From: Thermomonas sp. S9
GTDB taxonomy: Bacteria > Pseudomonadota > Gammaproteobacteria > Xanthomonadales > Xanthomonadaceae
Direction: 5' to 3'
Length of the DNA: 64,000 nt
Assembly: GCF_024704365.1 (NCBI RefSeq)
Contig: NZ_JAJDFY010000001.1
Span: 973,001-1,037,000, forward strand
Shown here: positions 20,318 through 32,358 of the stretch, in pieces
Numbering within the stretch: the first letter of the stretch is position 1
Layout: every line of letters starts with the position of its first letter
Translations under genes and position numbers: made by a program
The notes under the pieces: model-generated
What the model saw: only the letters and a program-made list of their open reading frames with translations
What the model was told of the DNA's origin: nothing
Database searches by the model: none

Positions 20318-21035
20318 ATGCAGCCGACGTCCATGAACGGGAACGATGCCGAGGCACTGCGGGCCTATCTGGATGGCGAGGCGGATGCGGACACGCGCGC
20401 CCGTATCGAGGCTGCGCGGCGGCTCGATCCTGCGCTGGACGAGGTGATCCGGCGCGACCAGCGCATGCGCGAGCGCCTGCGGGGTGCGTTCGATGACGTG
20501 CTGCGCGAGCCGGTGCCGGACGCTTTGCGCAGGCTGGTGGACGCGCCTGCGCCGCTGGCCCGACGCACTGCGCCGCGTGCGCTGCGTTGGCGCGCGCCGG
20601 TCTATGCGCTTGCCGCATCCCTCGCGCTGGTCGCCGCGGCCATCGCGTTTCGCCTCGACGGCAGCACGCCGTGGGTGCGCAAGGAGGGGGGCACTGGTCG
20701 CCCGCGGCGAATTCGCCGCGATGCTGGATCGATCGGTCTCTGCGGCCCCCGCCGGCGGCATGCGCGTGGGGCTGACCTTTCTCGATCGGGACAACCGCTG
20801 GTGTCGCAGCTTCGACGGCGTCGATGGCGGCTGGCAGGGGCTTGCGTGCCGCGAGGAGGGGCAATGGCGCGTCGAACTGCTGGTGCAGGCACCGGCCGAC
20901 ACCGGTGAGTTGCGGCAGGCCGGTGCCGGGATGGCGCCGGAGCTGCTGGCTGCGATCGATGCGCGCATCAAGGGCGAGGCGCTGGATGCCGAGCGCGAGC
21001 GGGCCGTCGTCGCTTCAGGGTGGCGCCAGCCGTGA
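20318..21035 (+). CDS. Membrane anti-sigma factor, frameshifted at a G-run (20686-20691)
   Basis: Reconstructed length 238 residues. The cytoplasmic N-terminal part (EALRAYLDGEADADTRARIE) is a typical acidic anti-sigma start. A membrane span (VYALAASLALVAAAIAF) follows around residues 95-112. The frame breaks in GGGGGG; removing one G continues into ALVARGEFAAMLDRSVSAA and on to the stop at 21035. The outer domain of about 120 residues contains two Cys (NRWCRSF, QGLACREEG). It should hold the adjacent ECF sigma factor inactive at the membrane until a signal arrives; this follows from gene order and layout. The frameshift is more likely a homopolymer read error than a real null. Confidence 0.7.
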
Positions 21036-21148
21036 CGCGAGCCGCGCCTCTGGGCGCCCGGCAGCAGCGGCGGATGCCGCCATCCGCGTTTTTCGAGCTG
21101 GATGAAGAAGATGTATCTGCCGGTGTGCGTGGCGCGAGGCCCGCGCGT

Positions 21149-21469
21149 TCAGGCCAGCGCGTCGAACAGGGTGCCGATTGCGTCGTTGCGGGCGCGGAAA
21201 GCGGCGGCATTGGCGGCGAAGTCGAGGGCAGCCCGACGGGCCGCGATGGCATCGGATAGCTGTGCGCCGATGGCGTCGTTGCTTGCGCCGCTGGGCACGA
21301 TGCGCGTCTGCACGCCGCCGTCCGGGGAAGCCGTCTGGACCGCGTCGCGGCGTTCGAACCCGTCGGTGTGACGGTTGGCGGTGTTGCTGGCCGCAACCTG
21401 CATCCGCTGCGCAGCGGCCTGCATGCCGGACCGCGCGATGGTGGAAGTGGAGACGGGGAGCGGGATCAT
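21149..21469 (-). CDS. Orphan flagellar basal-body rod-like small protein
   Basis: 106 residues starting MIPLPVSTSTIARSGMQAAA. The segment QVAASNTANRHTDGFERRD closely tracks the ASN(L/I)AN..T.GF(Y) signature of flagellar rod and hook proteins such as FlgB, FlgC and FlgG. The C-terminal third is an Ala-rich helix like the rod-protein C-terminal zipper. It lacks the central domain and is shorter than FlgC (about 135). No other flagellar gene is near, so it may be a divergent paralogue with a separate role. Function unassigned. Confidence 0.6.
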   Translation of the reverse strand: MIPLPVSTSTIARSGMQAAAQRMQVAASNTANRHTDGFERRDAVQTASPDGGVQTRIVPSGASNDAIGAQLSDAIAARRAALDFAANAAAFRARNDAIGTLFDALA

Positions 21470-21580
21470 GGCGGCGTACCCGTGTAAGCCGGCTCCGACT
21501 TTACGCCGGTTGCGTCTGCAGAAGCGTGCACGCGATCGCCTTTTCGTGGGCGCATGCAAGGCAAAGGCATGCGGTGGTGA

Positions 21581-22501
21581 TCAACTGCGCTCGAAACGGC
21601 GCAGAAACTCCCAGATCACCTCGGGGCCGTCGATGTCGTGGTTCTGCGGGCCGAGCAGGCGATCCACCAGGCGGGCATGGCGGGCATCGTCCATGCGGTC
21701 GGGCAGGCGATGGCCGCCGCCTTCCACCCGGTACAGGCGTACGTCGGTGCCTTGCGGGCAATGCGAGGCCACCAGGACGATGCGCGAATGATCGTCGCGC
21801 GCGACGTCCGGCAGCGCGGTCGTGCCGGCATCCTCGGGCGCGCAGCCGTCCACCCGGCGCCAGAAGCGCAGGGTATCCTCGGCGGAGAGCAGGCCGGAGA
21901 CGCCCATCAGCCGGCTGCGGCCGCGTCCGCCGTCGAAATTGACCAGCGGATCGGCAGTGCCGTTCATCAGCACGAGCGGGGTGCCCTGCCGGGGATGGCA
22001 GTTCGCCACCATGGTCTGGGTCATCGCCATGAGGGTGCTGCTGGCCGCCGCGATCAGGTCGGGGCGCACGCAGGCCAGGCTCATGGCCATCGCGCCGCCG
22101 TTGGAGACCCCGGCGACATAGATCCGGTGCGGATCGGCGATGCCGCGCGCGACCAGATCCTGGATCAGGGTGGTGAGGAATGCCACGTCGTCGGTGCCCG
22201 GCGGCGGCCGGCGTCCGGCTGCTTCGGTGTCGCTGCGCAGATCTGCCCAGCCGCGGTTCAGACCGTCCGGTGCCACCAGCACGAAGCCCGCGCGGCGGGC
22301 CACCTCTGGCCAGGACGTGTGCTCCAGGATGTCGCGGCCCTGCTGGGTGTTTCCGTGCAGCACCAGCACCAGCGGCGCCGGCAGGCGAGCCGGGATCTGG
22401 AGCGCGTAAGTGCGCACCGTGCCGTCGATGATGAGGGTGTCGGCATGTGCGGGCACGGCGCAGGCCAGCATGAACAGGGCAGGCAGCAGCAGGCGCAGCA
22501 T
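21581..22501 (-). CDS. Secreted LpqC/PHB-depolymerase-like esterase
   Basis: 306 residues with a signal peptide (MLRLLLPALFMLACAVPAHA). An alpha/beta hydrolase core follows: oxyanion region VLVLHGNTQQG, nucleophile Ser in VAGVSNGGAMA, probable acid in GTADPLVNFDGG, and His in EGGGHRLP. The family includes extracellular PHB depolymerases, feruloyl and acetylxylan esterases and LpqC-type proteins, so the substrate is open. The enzyme should be periplasmic or secreted. Together with the cytoplasmic depolymerase at 9554-10837 it might suggest polyester use, but this is a weak link. Confidence 0.8.
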   Translation of the reverse strand: MLRLLLPALFMLACAVPAHADTLIIDGTVRTYALQIPARLPAPLVLVLHGNTQQGRDILEHTSWPEVARRAGFVLVAPDGLNRGWADLRSDTEAAGRRPPPGTDDVAFLTTLIQDLVARGIADPHRIYVAGVSNGGAMAMSLACVRPDLIAAASSTLMAMTQTMVANCHPRQGTPLVLMNGTADPLVNFDGGRGRSRLMGVSGLLSAEDTLRFWRRVDGCAPEDAGTTALPDVARDDHSRIVLVASHCPQGTDVRLYRVEGGGHRLPDRMDDARHARLVDRLLGPQNHDIDGPEVIWEFLRRFERS

Positions 22502-22681
22502 GGGTATCTCCAACGGATCATCCCGGCGGGCCAGGGTGGCATGAGTGGCGGGCGAACTCGAAGTATCCTGGAATGGGAGTTCATGACGGTTTCGTAATGT
22601 TCGCGGCATGACTTCCGGGGCTGGGCCAGACCCCGGGGCGGCGGGAAGATCGCAGGTCTCCCACGTTCCCCCGAGGTTTGC

Positions 22682-25338
22682 ATGCGTCGCCTTCTGACCA
22701 CCGCCATCGCCCTGGCCCTGGCCGGTTCCGCCACCGCCGCGCTGGCGCGCCCGGCCGCGCCAGCGCCCGCCGCGGCGCAGGTGGATGCCACCACCCAGCT
22801 GCCGCGCGACGTGCGCCCGACCAATTACGATGTCGAGATCGTGCCGCATGCCGAGAAGCTCGCGTTCGACGGCAAGGTGCGGATCGACCTCGACGTGCTC
22901 AAGCCCACCCGCAGCATCACCCTGAACGCGGTGGACATGGCCTTCTCCCGCGTGCGCCTGGGCCGCGCGCAGGGCCAGGACCTGGTGCCCAGGGTGGCGA
23001 TGGATACGGCGGCGCAGACCGCCACCTTCACCTTCGACCGCGCGCTCGCGCCCGGCCGCTACCTGCTGTCGATCGACTACAGCGGAAAGATCGGCACCCA
23101 GGCCAACGGCCTGTTCGCGCTCGACTACCCGACCGCCTCCGGCAACAAGCGCGCGCTCTACACCCAGTTCGAGAACTCCGACGCGCGCCGCTTCATCCCG
23201 TCCTGGGACGAGCCCAGCCTGAAGGCTACCTTCCACCTGGCGGTGACCGCGCCGGCGGGGCAGAGGGTGGTGAGCAACATGCCGGCGGAGCGCACCCACG
23301 ACCTCGGCGACGGCCGCCGCCTGACCGTGTTCGCGCCGACCCCGAAGATGTCCACCTACCTGCTGTTCCTGGCGGTGGGCGATTTCGACCGCACCACCCT
23401 GTCCGACAACGGCGTGGAGATCGGTGTGATCGCGCAGAAGGGCAAGGTGGACCAGGCCCGCTTCGCGCTGGAGTCCAGCCGCGACGTGCTGCGCGAATAC
23501 GACGACTACTTCGGCGTGAAGTACCCGCTGCCCAAGCTCGACAACATCGCCGCGCCCGGCCGCAGCCAGTTCTTCAGCGCGATGGAGAACTGGGGCGCGA
23601 TCTTCACCTTCGAGTCCTCGCTGCTGTTCGATCCCGCCACCTCCAACCTGTCCGACAAGCAGCGCATCTTCACCACCGCCGCGCACGAGATCGCGCACCA
23701 GTGGTTCGGCGATCTGGTGACGATGGCGTGGTGGGACGACCTGTGGCTGAACGAGGGTTTCGCCACCTGGATGGAGGGCCGCACCACCCGCAAGCTGCAC
23801 CCGGAATGGGACGTGGACAACGTGGACGCCGCGTTCACCAGCCGCGGCCCGATGGGGCTGGATGCCTACGCCACCACCCATCCGATCGTGCAGCACATCG
23901 CCACCGTGGAGCAGGCCAGCCAGGCGTTCGACGGCATTACCTACCGCAAGGGCGCGGCGGTCATTTCGATGCTGGAGGATTACATCGGCGAAGACGCCTG
24001 GCGCGCGGGCGTGCGCAGCTACATCGCCAAGCACGCCTACGGCAACGCGGTGACCGACGATTTGTGGAAGGAGATGGAGATCGCCGCGCCCGGCAGGCAG
24101 TTCACCCAGGTCGCGCACGATTTCACCCTGCAGCCGGGCGTGCCGCTGATCAAGGCCCGCAGCGCCTGTGTCAACGGCGAAACGGTGGTCGAGCTGGAAC
24201 AGGGCGAGTACACCGTCGACCGCCCGGGCAAGATCCCGTTGCGCTGGCACGTTCCGGTCAGCGTGCGCGGCGGCGACGGCCAGGTGCAGCGCGTGCTGGT
24301 GGACGGCCAGGCCCGCCTGACCCTGCCCGGCTGTGCCGGCCCGGTACTGGTGAACGCCGGCCAAAGGGCTACTTCCGCACCCTGTACGCGCCGGCCCAGT
24401 TCAAGGCCATCAGCGCCGATTTTGCCAGGCTGCCGGTGGTGGACCAGATGGGCGTGATGCTGGATGCGCAGGCGCTGGCCGCGGTCGGCCTGCAGCCCGA
24501 GGCCGACAGCCTGGACCTGGCCATGCAGGTGCCGATGACGGCCGCGCCGGAGCTGTGGCAGAACGTGGCCGGCCAGCTGGCCGCGATCGACGACCTGCTC
24601 AAGGCCGATCCCGGGCGCCAGGCCGCGTTCCGCACGTTCGCCCAGGCCAGGCTGGCGCCCAAGCTGGCGCAACTGGGCTGGGGGGATCGTGCGGATGATT
24701 CCGCCGCCGTGCGCGAGTTGCGGCAGAGCCTGATCGGCGTGCTCGGCATGCTCGGCGATGCCCAGGTGCTGGCCGAGGCGCGCCGCCGCTTCGATGCCTT
24801 CCTTGCCAACCCGGCCTCGCTTGGCCCCGACCTGCGCCGGACGGTGCTGGGGATGGTGGCGCACAATGCCGATGCCGCCACCTGGGACAGGCTGCACGCG
24901 CTGGCGCAGGCGGAGAAGTCCTCGCTGCTGCGCGACCAGTACTACGGCCTGCTGGCGATGGCCAAGGACAAGGCGCTGGCGCAGCGCGCGCTGGACATGG
25001 CGCTGACCGCCGAGCCCGGCGCCACCAACAGCGCCGCGATGATCGCCACCGTCGCCCGCGAGCACCCGCACCTGGCCTTCGACTTCGCCACCGCCCACCG
25101 CACCCAGGTGGACGCGCTGGTCGATTCCACCTCGCGCGCGCGCTACTACCCCGGCCTCGGCAGTGGCGCGGATGACCTGAAGATGGTGGACAAGATCAAC
25201 GCCTTCGCCGGGCAGTACATCGCGCCAACCTCGCGCGGCGAAGCGCAGCGCGTGGTGAACGCCATCCAGACCCGGGTGAAGCTGCGCCAGCAGCGGCTGC
25301 CGCAGATCGAGGCGTGGCTGAAGCAGCGCGGCGTCTGA
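22682..25338 (+). CDS. Secreted M1 aminopeptidase (PepN-like), frameshifted near 24365
   Basis: Reconstructed 885 residues with a signal peptide (MRRLLTTAIALALAGSATAA). The M1 signatures are intact: SAMEN in place of GAMEN (FFSAMENWGAIF), zinc motif HEIAHQWFGD, and third ligand Glu in WLNEGFATWME. A C-terminal ERAP1-like helical domain follows. The frame breaks where VLVNAGQ should continue as KGYFRTLYAPAQFK; one A missing from the A-run at 24363-24365 explains it. It would trim N-terminal residues from peptides in the periplasm. This is the second M1 enzyme in the window; the other is at 1490-3694 and is only distantly similar. Confidence 0.85.
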
Positions 25339-25388
25339 TCCCGCGTGTACGCCGGGCGCGATCGCCGCGCGTGATCGCCACCCACCAA

Positions 25389-25411
25389 CAGGCCCCGCAC
25401 TGCGGGGCCTG
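25389..25411. terminator. Terminator hairpin between converging genes
   Basis: CAGGCCCCGC (25389-25398) and GCGGGGCCTG (25402-25411) form a perfect 10-bp stem with a three-base loop, followed by tccgtttc. It closes the aminopeptidase gene and lies 42 bp before the end of gcvP on the other strand. Confidence 0.65.
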
Positions 25412-25452
25412 TCCGTTTCATCCGGGCGGGGATGCCCGCGGCGGCGCGCCCG

Positions 25453-28359
<2,907 letters not shown>

Positions 28360-28398
28360 GGCGGCATCCGGGGGCGCGATCGCGCGGGGAGGGGATGC

Positions 28399-28610
28399 CC
28401 GCTCTGTCCTTCTGCCTGAGAGTTTTAAAGCGCGCGGGCGGGGAGGGTGATCCGCGCGGCTTCGTGCCCCTTCGGCGCCGGCATCGCCCGGTGGATGGGC
28501 GTGCCGATCTCTCCAGAGTGTGGTCACACGGCGGTCTTGGGCCTGAGCGATTCCGGGCGGTTGCGCCTTCGGCAGCGCCGCGGGACGTGGTCCGCGCGCT
28601 TCTCCCTCCG
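28399..28610 (-). promoter_or_regulatory. Tandem glycine riboswitch upstream of gcvP
   Basis: Read on the minus strand, aptamer I (about 28610-28533) starts GGAGGGAGAAG, contains GCCGAAGGCGCAA and ends GCTCAGGCCCAAGACC. A short linker follows. Aptamer II (about 28518-28399) starts CTCTGGAGAG, contains GCCGAAGGGGCA and ends CTCTCAGGCAGAAGGACAG. These are the conserved cores of the known cooperative two-aptamer glycine riboswitch. About 40 bases separate it from the gcvP start. Family knowledge predicts glycine turns expression on; no obvious terminator T-run is seen, so control may be at translation. Confidence 0.92.
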
Positions 28611-28620
28611 TGCGGCCACG

Positions 28621-28626
28621 ATTATA
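28621..28626 (-). promoter_or_regulatory. Consensus -10 box for gcvP
   Basis: A perfect TATAAT on the minus strand sits 11 bases before the first conserved base of the riboswitch, so transcription would start almost exactly at aptamer I. No good -35 hexamer is found at 16-18 bp, which suggests an activator or a -10-driven promoter. Confidence 0.6.
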
Positions 28627-28681
28627 CAGGCCGGGTGGGCCCGAAGGCCGCCGCCGGTCGCAGTCTCCGTACAATCGGTCG

Positions 28682-29929
28682 ATGCCCGCGCCATCGCCGC
28701 CGCCGCCCCGCCGCCTGGTTCTGCTGCTGGGCGGGCTGGCCATGTTCGGGCCGTTCTCGATCGATACCATCTTCCCGGCCTTCCCGCAGATCGGCGCGCA
28801 GCTGGGGGCCGACAAGCTGGCGATGCAGCAGACCATCAGCGCCTACCTGCTGGCCTATGCGGCCATGAGCCTGGTGCACGGCCCGCTGTCGGACGCGCTG
28901 GGCCGCAAGCGGGTGATCCTGGGCGGGCTGGGGGTGTTCGTGCTGGCTTCGCTGGGCTGCGCGCTGGCCGCCACCCTGCCGCAGCTGCTGGCGTTCCGCG
29001 CCCTGCAGGGGGCTCAGTGCGGGGGTGGGGCTGATCGTCGGGCGGGCGGTGATCCGCGACGTGCTGCACGGCCACGCTGCGCAACGGATGATGAGCCATG
29101 TTTCGATGATCTTCGGCATCGCCCCCGCGGTGGCGCCGATCCTGGGCGGCTGGCTGCTGGGCTGGCAGCGCTGGCCGGCGATCTTCTGGTTCCTGGCGGC
29201 GTTCGCGACGCTGCTGGCGCTGGCGGTGTGGCGCGCGCTGCCCGAGACCCATCCGCCGCCGGCGCGCCTGCCACTGCATCCGGGGGCGCTGCTGCGCGGC
29301 TACCTCGGCATCGGCCGCCATCCGCGCTTCCTGCGGCTGTCGATGGCGGCCGGCTTCAACTTCGGCGCGCTGTTCCTGTACATCGCCTCGGCCCCGGCCT
29401 TCGTGCTCGACCTGCTGGGCCTGGGCGAGCGCCAGTTCGGCTGGTTCTTCATCCCCATGATCGCCGGGATGATGCTGGGCGCGTTCGTGTCCGGGCGTGC
29501 CGCCGGTCGCATCGACGGCCGCCGCCTGGCCAACCTCGGGTTCGCCTGTTCCGGCGCGGCGATGCTGCTGGACATCGGCTACAACCTCGGGGTGGCCACG
29601 CCGGCGGTGCCGTGGGCGGTGCTGCCGGTCAGCCTGCATGCGTTCGGGATCGCGCTGGCGTTCCCGGTCATCACCCTGGCCATCCTCGACCTGTTCCCGC
29701 ACCAGCGCGGCAGCGCGTCCTCGCTGCAGGCGTTCTTCGGGCTGCTGGTGAATGCCGTCATCGCCGGCGTGTCTCGCCGCTGGTCAGCGCCAGCGGCCTG
29801 CATCTGGCGCTGGGCGCGGCGGCCTTCGTGCTGGCCGGCTGGCTGTTCTGGCGCTGGGAAGGCCACGCCTGGCGGCAAGCGCTGCGGGCGCCCGAGGAGC
29901 CGGCGGCGCTGGAACCGACCGCGCTATAA
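28682..29929 (+). CDS. Bcr/CflA-family multidrug efflux MFS transporter, two compensating frameshifts
   Basis: Reconstructed 415 residues and 12 helices. The Bcr/CflA opening is clear ([20 protein letters not shown]), as is the motif A loop [17 protein letters not shown]. After ALQGA the frame shifts (one extra base near 29014) and continues [18 protein letters not shown] second shift (one missing base near 29770) returns to the first frame for [20 protein letters not shown] and the C-terminus. Without correction the open frame reads through garbage in the middle. It should export drugs or metabolites by proton antiport. It is divergent from gcvP and overlaps the permease gene tail-to-tail by 6 bp. 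Confidence 0.78.
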   Translation: MPAPSPPPPRRLVLLLGGLAMFGPFSIDTIFPAFPQIGAQLGADKLAMQQTISAYLLAYAAMSLVHGPLSDALGRKRVILGGLGVFVLASLGCALAATLPQLLAFRALQGAQCGGGADRRAGGDPRRAARPRCATDDEPCFDDLRHRPRGGADPGRLAAGLAALAGDLLVPGGVRDAAGAGGVARAARDPSAAGAPATASGGAAARLPRHRPPSALPAAVDGGRLQLRRAVPVHRLGPGLRARPAGPGRAPVRLVLHPHDRRDDAGRVRVRACRRSHRRPPPGQPRVRLFRRGDAAGHRLQPRGGHAGGAVGGAAGQPACVRDRAGVPGHHPGHPRPVPAPARQRVLAAGVLRAAGECRHRRRVSPLVSASGLHLALGAAAFVLAGWLFWRWEGHAWRQALRAPEEPAALEPTAL

Positions 29930-31201
29930 CGTGGGTCGGCGGGCGCGGTGCACCCACGCATAGACCGGCACCCCGGCCAGCAGCAGCACCGCGCCCCAGG
30001 CCAGCGCCTCGGCACCGGCGCCGCTCAGCGCGTACAGGCTGTACAGCAGCGCCAGCGCCGCGACGATCCGCCCGCCGCCGGCGCCGCGCCGCAGCCAGGC
30101 CGCGCTGCTGGCCGCATACGGCAGCAGGATGGCCGAGGTGGAGATCAGCAGGATGAAGGTGAACAGCGCCACCAGCCCGCGGCTGTAGCTGGCGATCACC
30201 AGTACGCTGGCCAGGCCGCTGCCGACCAGCAGCCCGAACGTCGGGGTGCCGCGCGCATCGCATCGTGTGAACGCGCGCGGGAACAGGCCGTCGTCGGCCG
30301 CGGCCAGCGCGAGCTGCGCGCAGACCAGCACCCAGCCGTTGATGGCGCCCAAAGTGGCCACTGCCGCCAGGGCGGCGATCGCGCTTCCGGCCCAGGGGCC
30401 CCAGGTGCGTGCGGCGGCGTCCGCCATCGGTGCGCCCGAGGTCTTCAGCACCTCGGGCGGAACCAGCCCGATCACCACCGTGCAGGCCAGCAGCGTGGCC
30501 ACGCCCGCCAGCAGGGTGCCGAGCACGGTGGCGCGCGGAATGGTGTGCGCCGGGTCGCGGATGGCGCCGGCCGGCACGGTCGCCACCTCCAGCCCGCACA
30601 GCGCCCACATGGTGAGGATCACGGTGGTGTTGGCCACCTGCGGTAGCGGCTGCCCGCTGGGGTTGAACGGCACGTAGCGGCCGGGGTCCAGCCACCACAG
30701 CGCCACCAGCCCGAACAGCAGCAGCGGCAGCAGCTTCAGCGCGGTCAGCAGCACCTGCGCGCGCCCGGCCTCGCGCAGCCCCGCCAGGTTCACCAGCGTG
30801 CATGCCCACAGCGCCGCCAGCGCGCACAGCGCGGCGCGCAGTGGGGTGGCGGTCAGCGCCGGGAACAGCGCGCCCAGGCTGCCGGCGAAGGCCACCGCGA
30901 TCGCCGCCATGCCCGACCAGATCGAGACCCAGTAGCTCCATGCGATCGCGAACCCGGCACGGTCGCCGAAGCCGCGCCGGGCATAGGCGTAAGGCCCGCC
31001 GGTGTGCGGCCACTGCACCGCCAGGCGGGCGAAGGTGGCGGCCAGCAGCAGCGCGCCGGCCAGCGCGATTCCCCAGCCCAGCAGGCTGGCGGCGCCATAC
31101 GGCGCCAGTGCCGCCGGCAGCAGGAACACGCCGCTGCCGATCATGCTGCCCACCACCAGCGCGGTGGCCGCCCAGACTCCCAGCGGGCGCGGCGGATTCA
31201 C
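29924..31201 (-). CDS. APC-superfamily amino acid permease (AdiC-like)
   Basis: 425 residues, about 12 membrane helices. The N-terminal helix carries the family's unwound Gly motif (VVGSMIGSGVFLLPAAL), and PYAYARRGFGDRAGFAIAW follows. It resembles the basic amino acid/polyamine antiporter subgroup that includes AdiC. The start codon overlaps the stop of the upstream Rieske oxygenase by 4 bp, so translation is probably coupled and the permease may import that enzyme's substrate. The actual substrate is unknown. Confidence 0.85.
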   Translation of the reverse strand: MNPPRPLGVWAATALVVGSMIGSGVFLLPAALAPYGAASLLGWGIALAGALLLAATFARLAVQWPHTGGPYAYARRGFGDRAGFAIAWSYWVSIWSGMAAIAVAFAGSLGALFPALTATPLRAALCALAALWACTLVNLAGLREAGRAQVLLTALKLLPLLLFGLVALWWLDPGRYVPFNPSGQPLPQVANTTVILTMWALCGLEVATVPAGAIRDPAHTIPRATVLGTLLAGVATLLACTVVIGLVPPEVLKTSGAPMADAAARTWGPWAGSAIAALAAVATLGAINGWVLVCAQLALAAADDGLFPRAFTRCDARGTPTFGLLVGSGLASVLVIASYSRGLVALFTFILLISTSAILLPYAASSAAWLRRGAGGGRIVAALALLYSLYALSGAGAEALAWGAVLLLAGVPVYAWVHRARRPTL

Positions 31202-32265
31202 GCGCCCGCATCCGCGCGGTAGGCCGCGCGCAGCAGTTCGTGGAAGTGGTGCACGCCGGTCTCGCGCAGCGGGTTCAGGCGGCCCGGCAGGTAGCTGCCG
31301 GAGGCCATGCCGCGCTGCACGTCCTCGCAGATGGAAAGATCCTCATGCTGCACCTGGTCGCTGAAGGCGATGTCGGCCTCGCGCCGCGCCGGCGCCGCAT
31401 CGGCGGCGTAGTAGCTGTCGAACAGCACCCGGCAGCGGTCCACGCCCAGCGGGATCACGGTATTGGTCTGCAGCCGCCCGGGCAGCACGTTGAGCATGGT
31501 GTTCGGCCACAGCCAGTAGTACAGCGCATCGCCGTTGCCGTACAGCGCCGGGTCGCTCTCCAGCGGGCTCCACTGCAGGCTGTGCCAGCGCATCAGCTCG
31601 GTGCGGTAGCTGCGGTAGTCCAGCAGCCGGTTCAGCCCTGGGTGCACGTGCGGGACGTGGTAGCCCTCGAGGTAGTTGTCCACGTACACCTTCCAGTTGC
31701 AGGCGATGTCGTAGGCCACCCGGTGGTGCCCGCCGTAGCCGGCCAGGTCGCGCTCCGCGCCCAGCCGCGCGTCGATCCCGGCGATGAAGGCGTCGAAGTC
31801 CGGCGCGCCGCTTGCGTCGATCGCGGCGAACACCAGCCCCTGCCAGACGCGCACCGCAAGCCGTGGCAGCCGCACGTCGGCCACCTCGAAGCCCGCCGCG
31901 CCCTGCATCTTGGGGGCCGCGCGCAGCCGCCCGTCCAGGGTGTAGGTCCAGCCGTGGTAGCGGCAGCGCAGCGCCTTCGCGCCGCGGCCGTCGCACTGCG
32001 CGAGCGGGCCGGCGCGGTGGCGGCAGACGTTGTGCAGCACGTGGATCGCGCCGTCGTGGTCGCGCACCGCCAGCACCGGCAGTCCGGCGAGGTCGGCCAC
32101 CACGTGGTCGCCCGCCTGCGGCAGCTGGCTGACGTGCGCCACCAGCTGCCAGCTGCGGTCGAAGATGGCGCGGCGGTCGCGCTGCACCATTCCGGGATCG
32201 ACGTAGAAGCGCGCCGGCAGCGCGGTGGCGGTGGCGGGGTCCTGCGGGGCGAGGTCGGCGTTCAT
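31198..32265 (-). CDS. Rieske non-heme iron oxygenase, alpha subunit
   Basis: 355 residues. The Rieske [2Fe-2S] ligands are in NVCRHRAGPL and LRCRYHGWTY (C-x-H ... C-x2-H). The catalytic mononuclear iron site is DNYLEGYHVPHVHPGL, with an Asp late in the domain (EDLSICEDVQRGM). The short length and motif spacing fit the choline-monooxygenase/CntA/GbcA-like branch that attacks quaternary amines and betaines, rather than ring-hydroxylating dioxygenases; this is a judgement from pattern only. No reductase gene is adjacent, so electrons must come from elsewhere. It is coupled to the permease by a 4-bp overlap. Confidence 0.82.
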   Translation of the reverse strand: MNADLAPQDPATATALPARFYVDPGMVQRDRRAIFDRSWQLVAHVSQLPQAGDHVVADLAGLPVLAVRDHDGAIHVLHNVCRHRAGPLAQCDGRGAKALRCRYHGWTYTLDGRLRAAPKMQGAAGFEVADVRLPRLAVRVWQGLVFAAIDASGAPDFDAFIAGIDARLGAERDLAGYGGHHRVAYDIACNWKVYVDNYLEGYHVPHVHPGLNRLLDYRSYRTELMRWHSLQWSPLESDPALYGNGDALYYWLWPNTMLNVLPGRLQTNTVIPLGVDRCRVLFDSYYAADAAPARREADIAFSDQVQHEDLSICEDVQRGMASGSYLPGRLNPLRETGVHHFHELLRAAYRADAGA

Positions 32266-32358
32266 GCGCGGAGTATCGCGCCGAACGTAGGCAAAAACGT
32301 AAGGTCGAAACGACCCGGGTCGGGGCGGCACCGGCGGCGCGGTTCGCAGTGCCTGCGC

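Noticed and set aside
22682..25338. The aminopeptidase as two genes (a protease and a separate C-terminal protein)
   Set aside because: The two frames join exactly at a family-conserved segment and one missing A restores a full-length enzyme.
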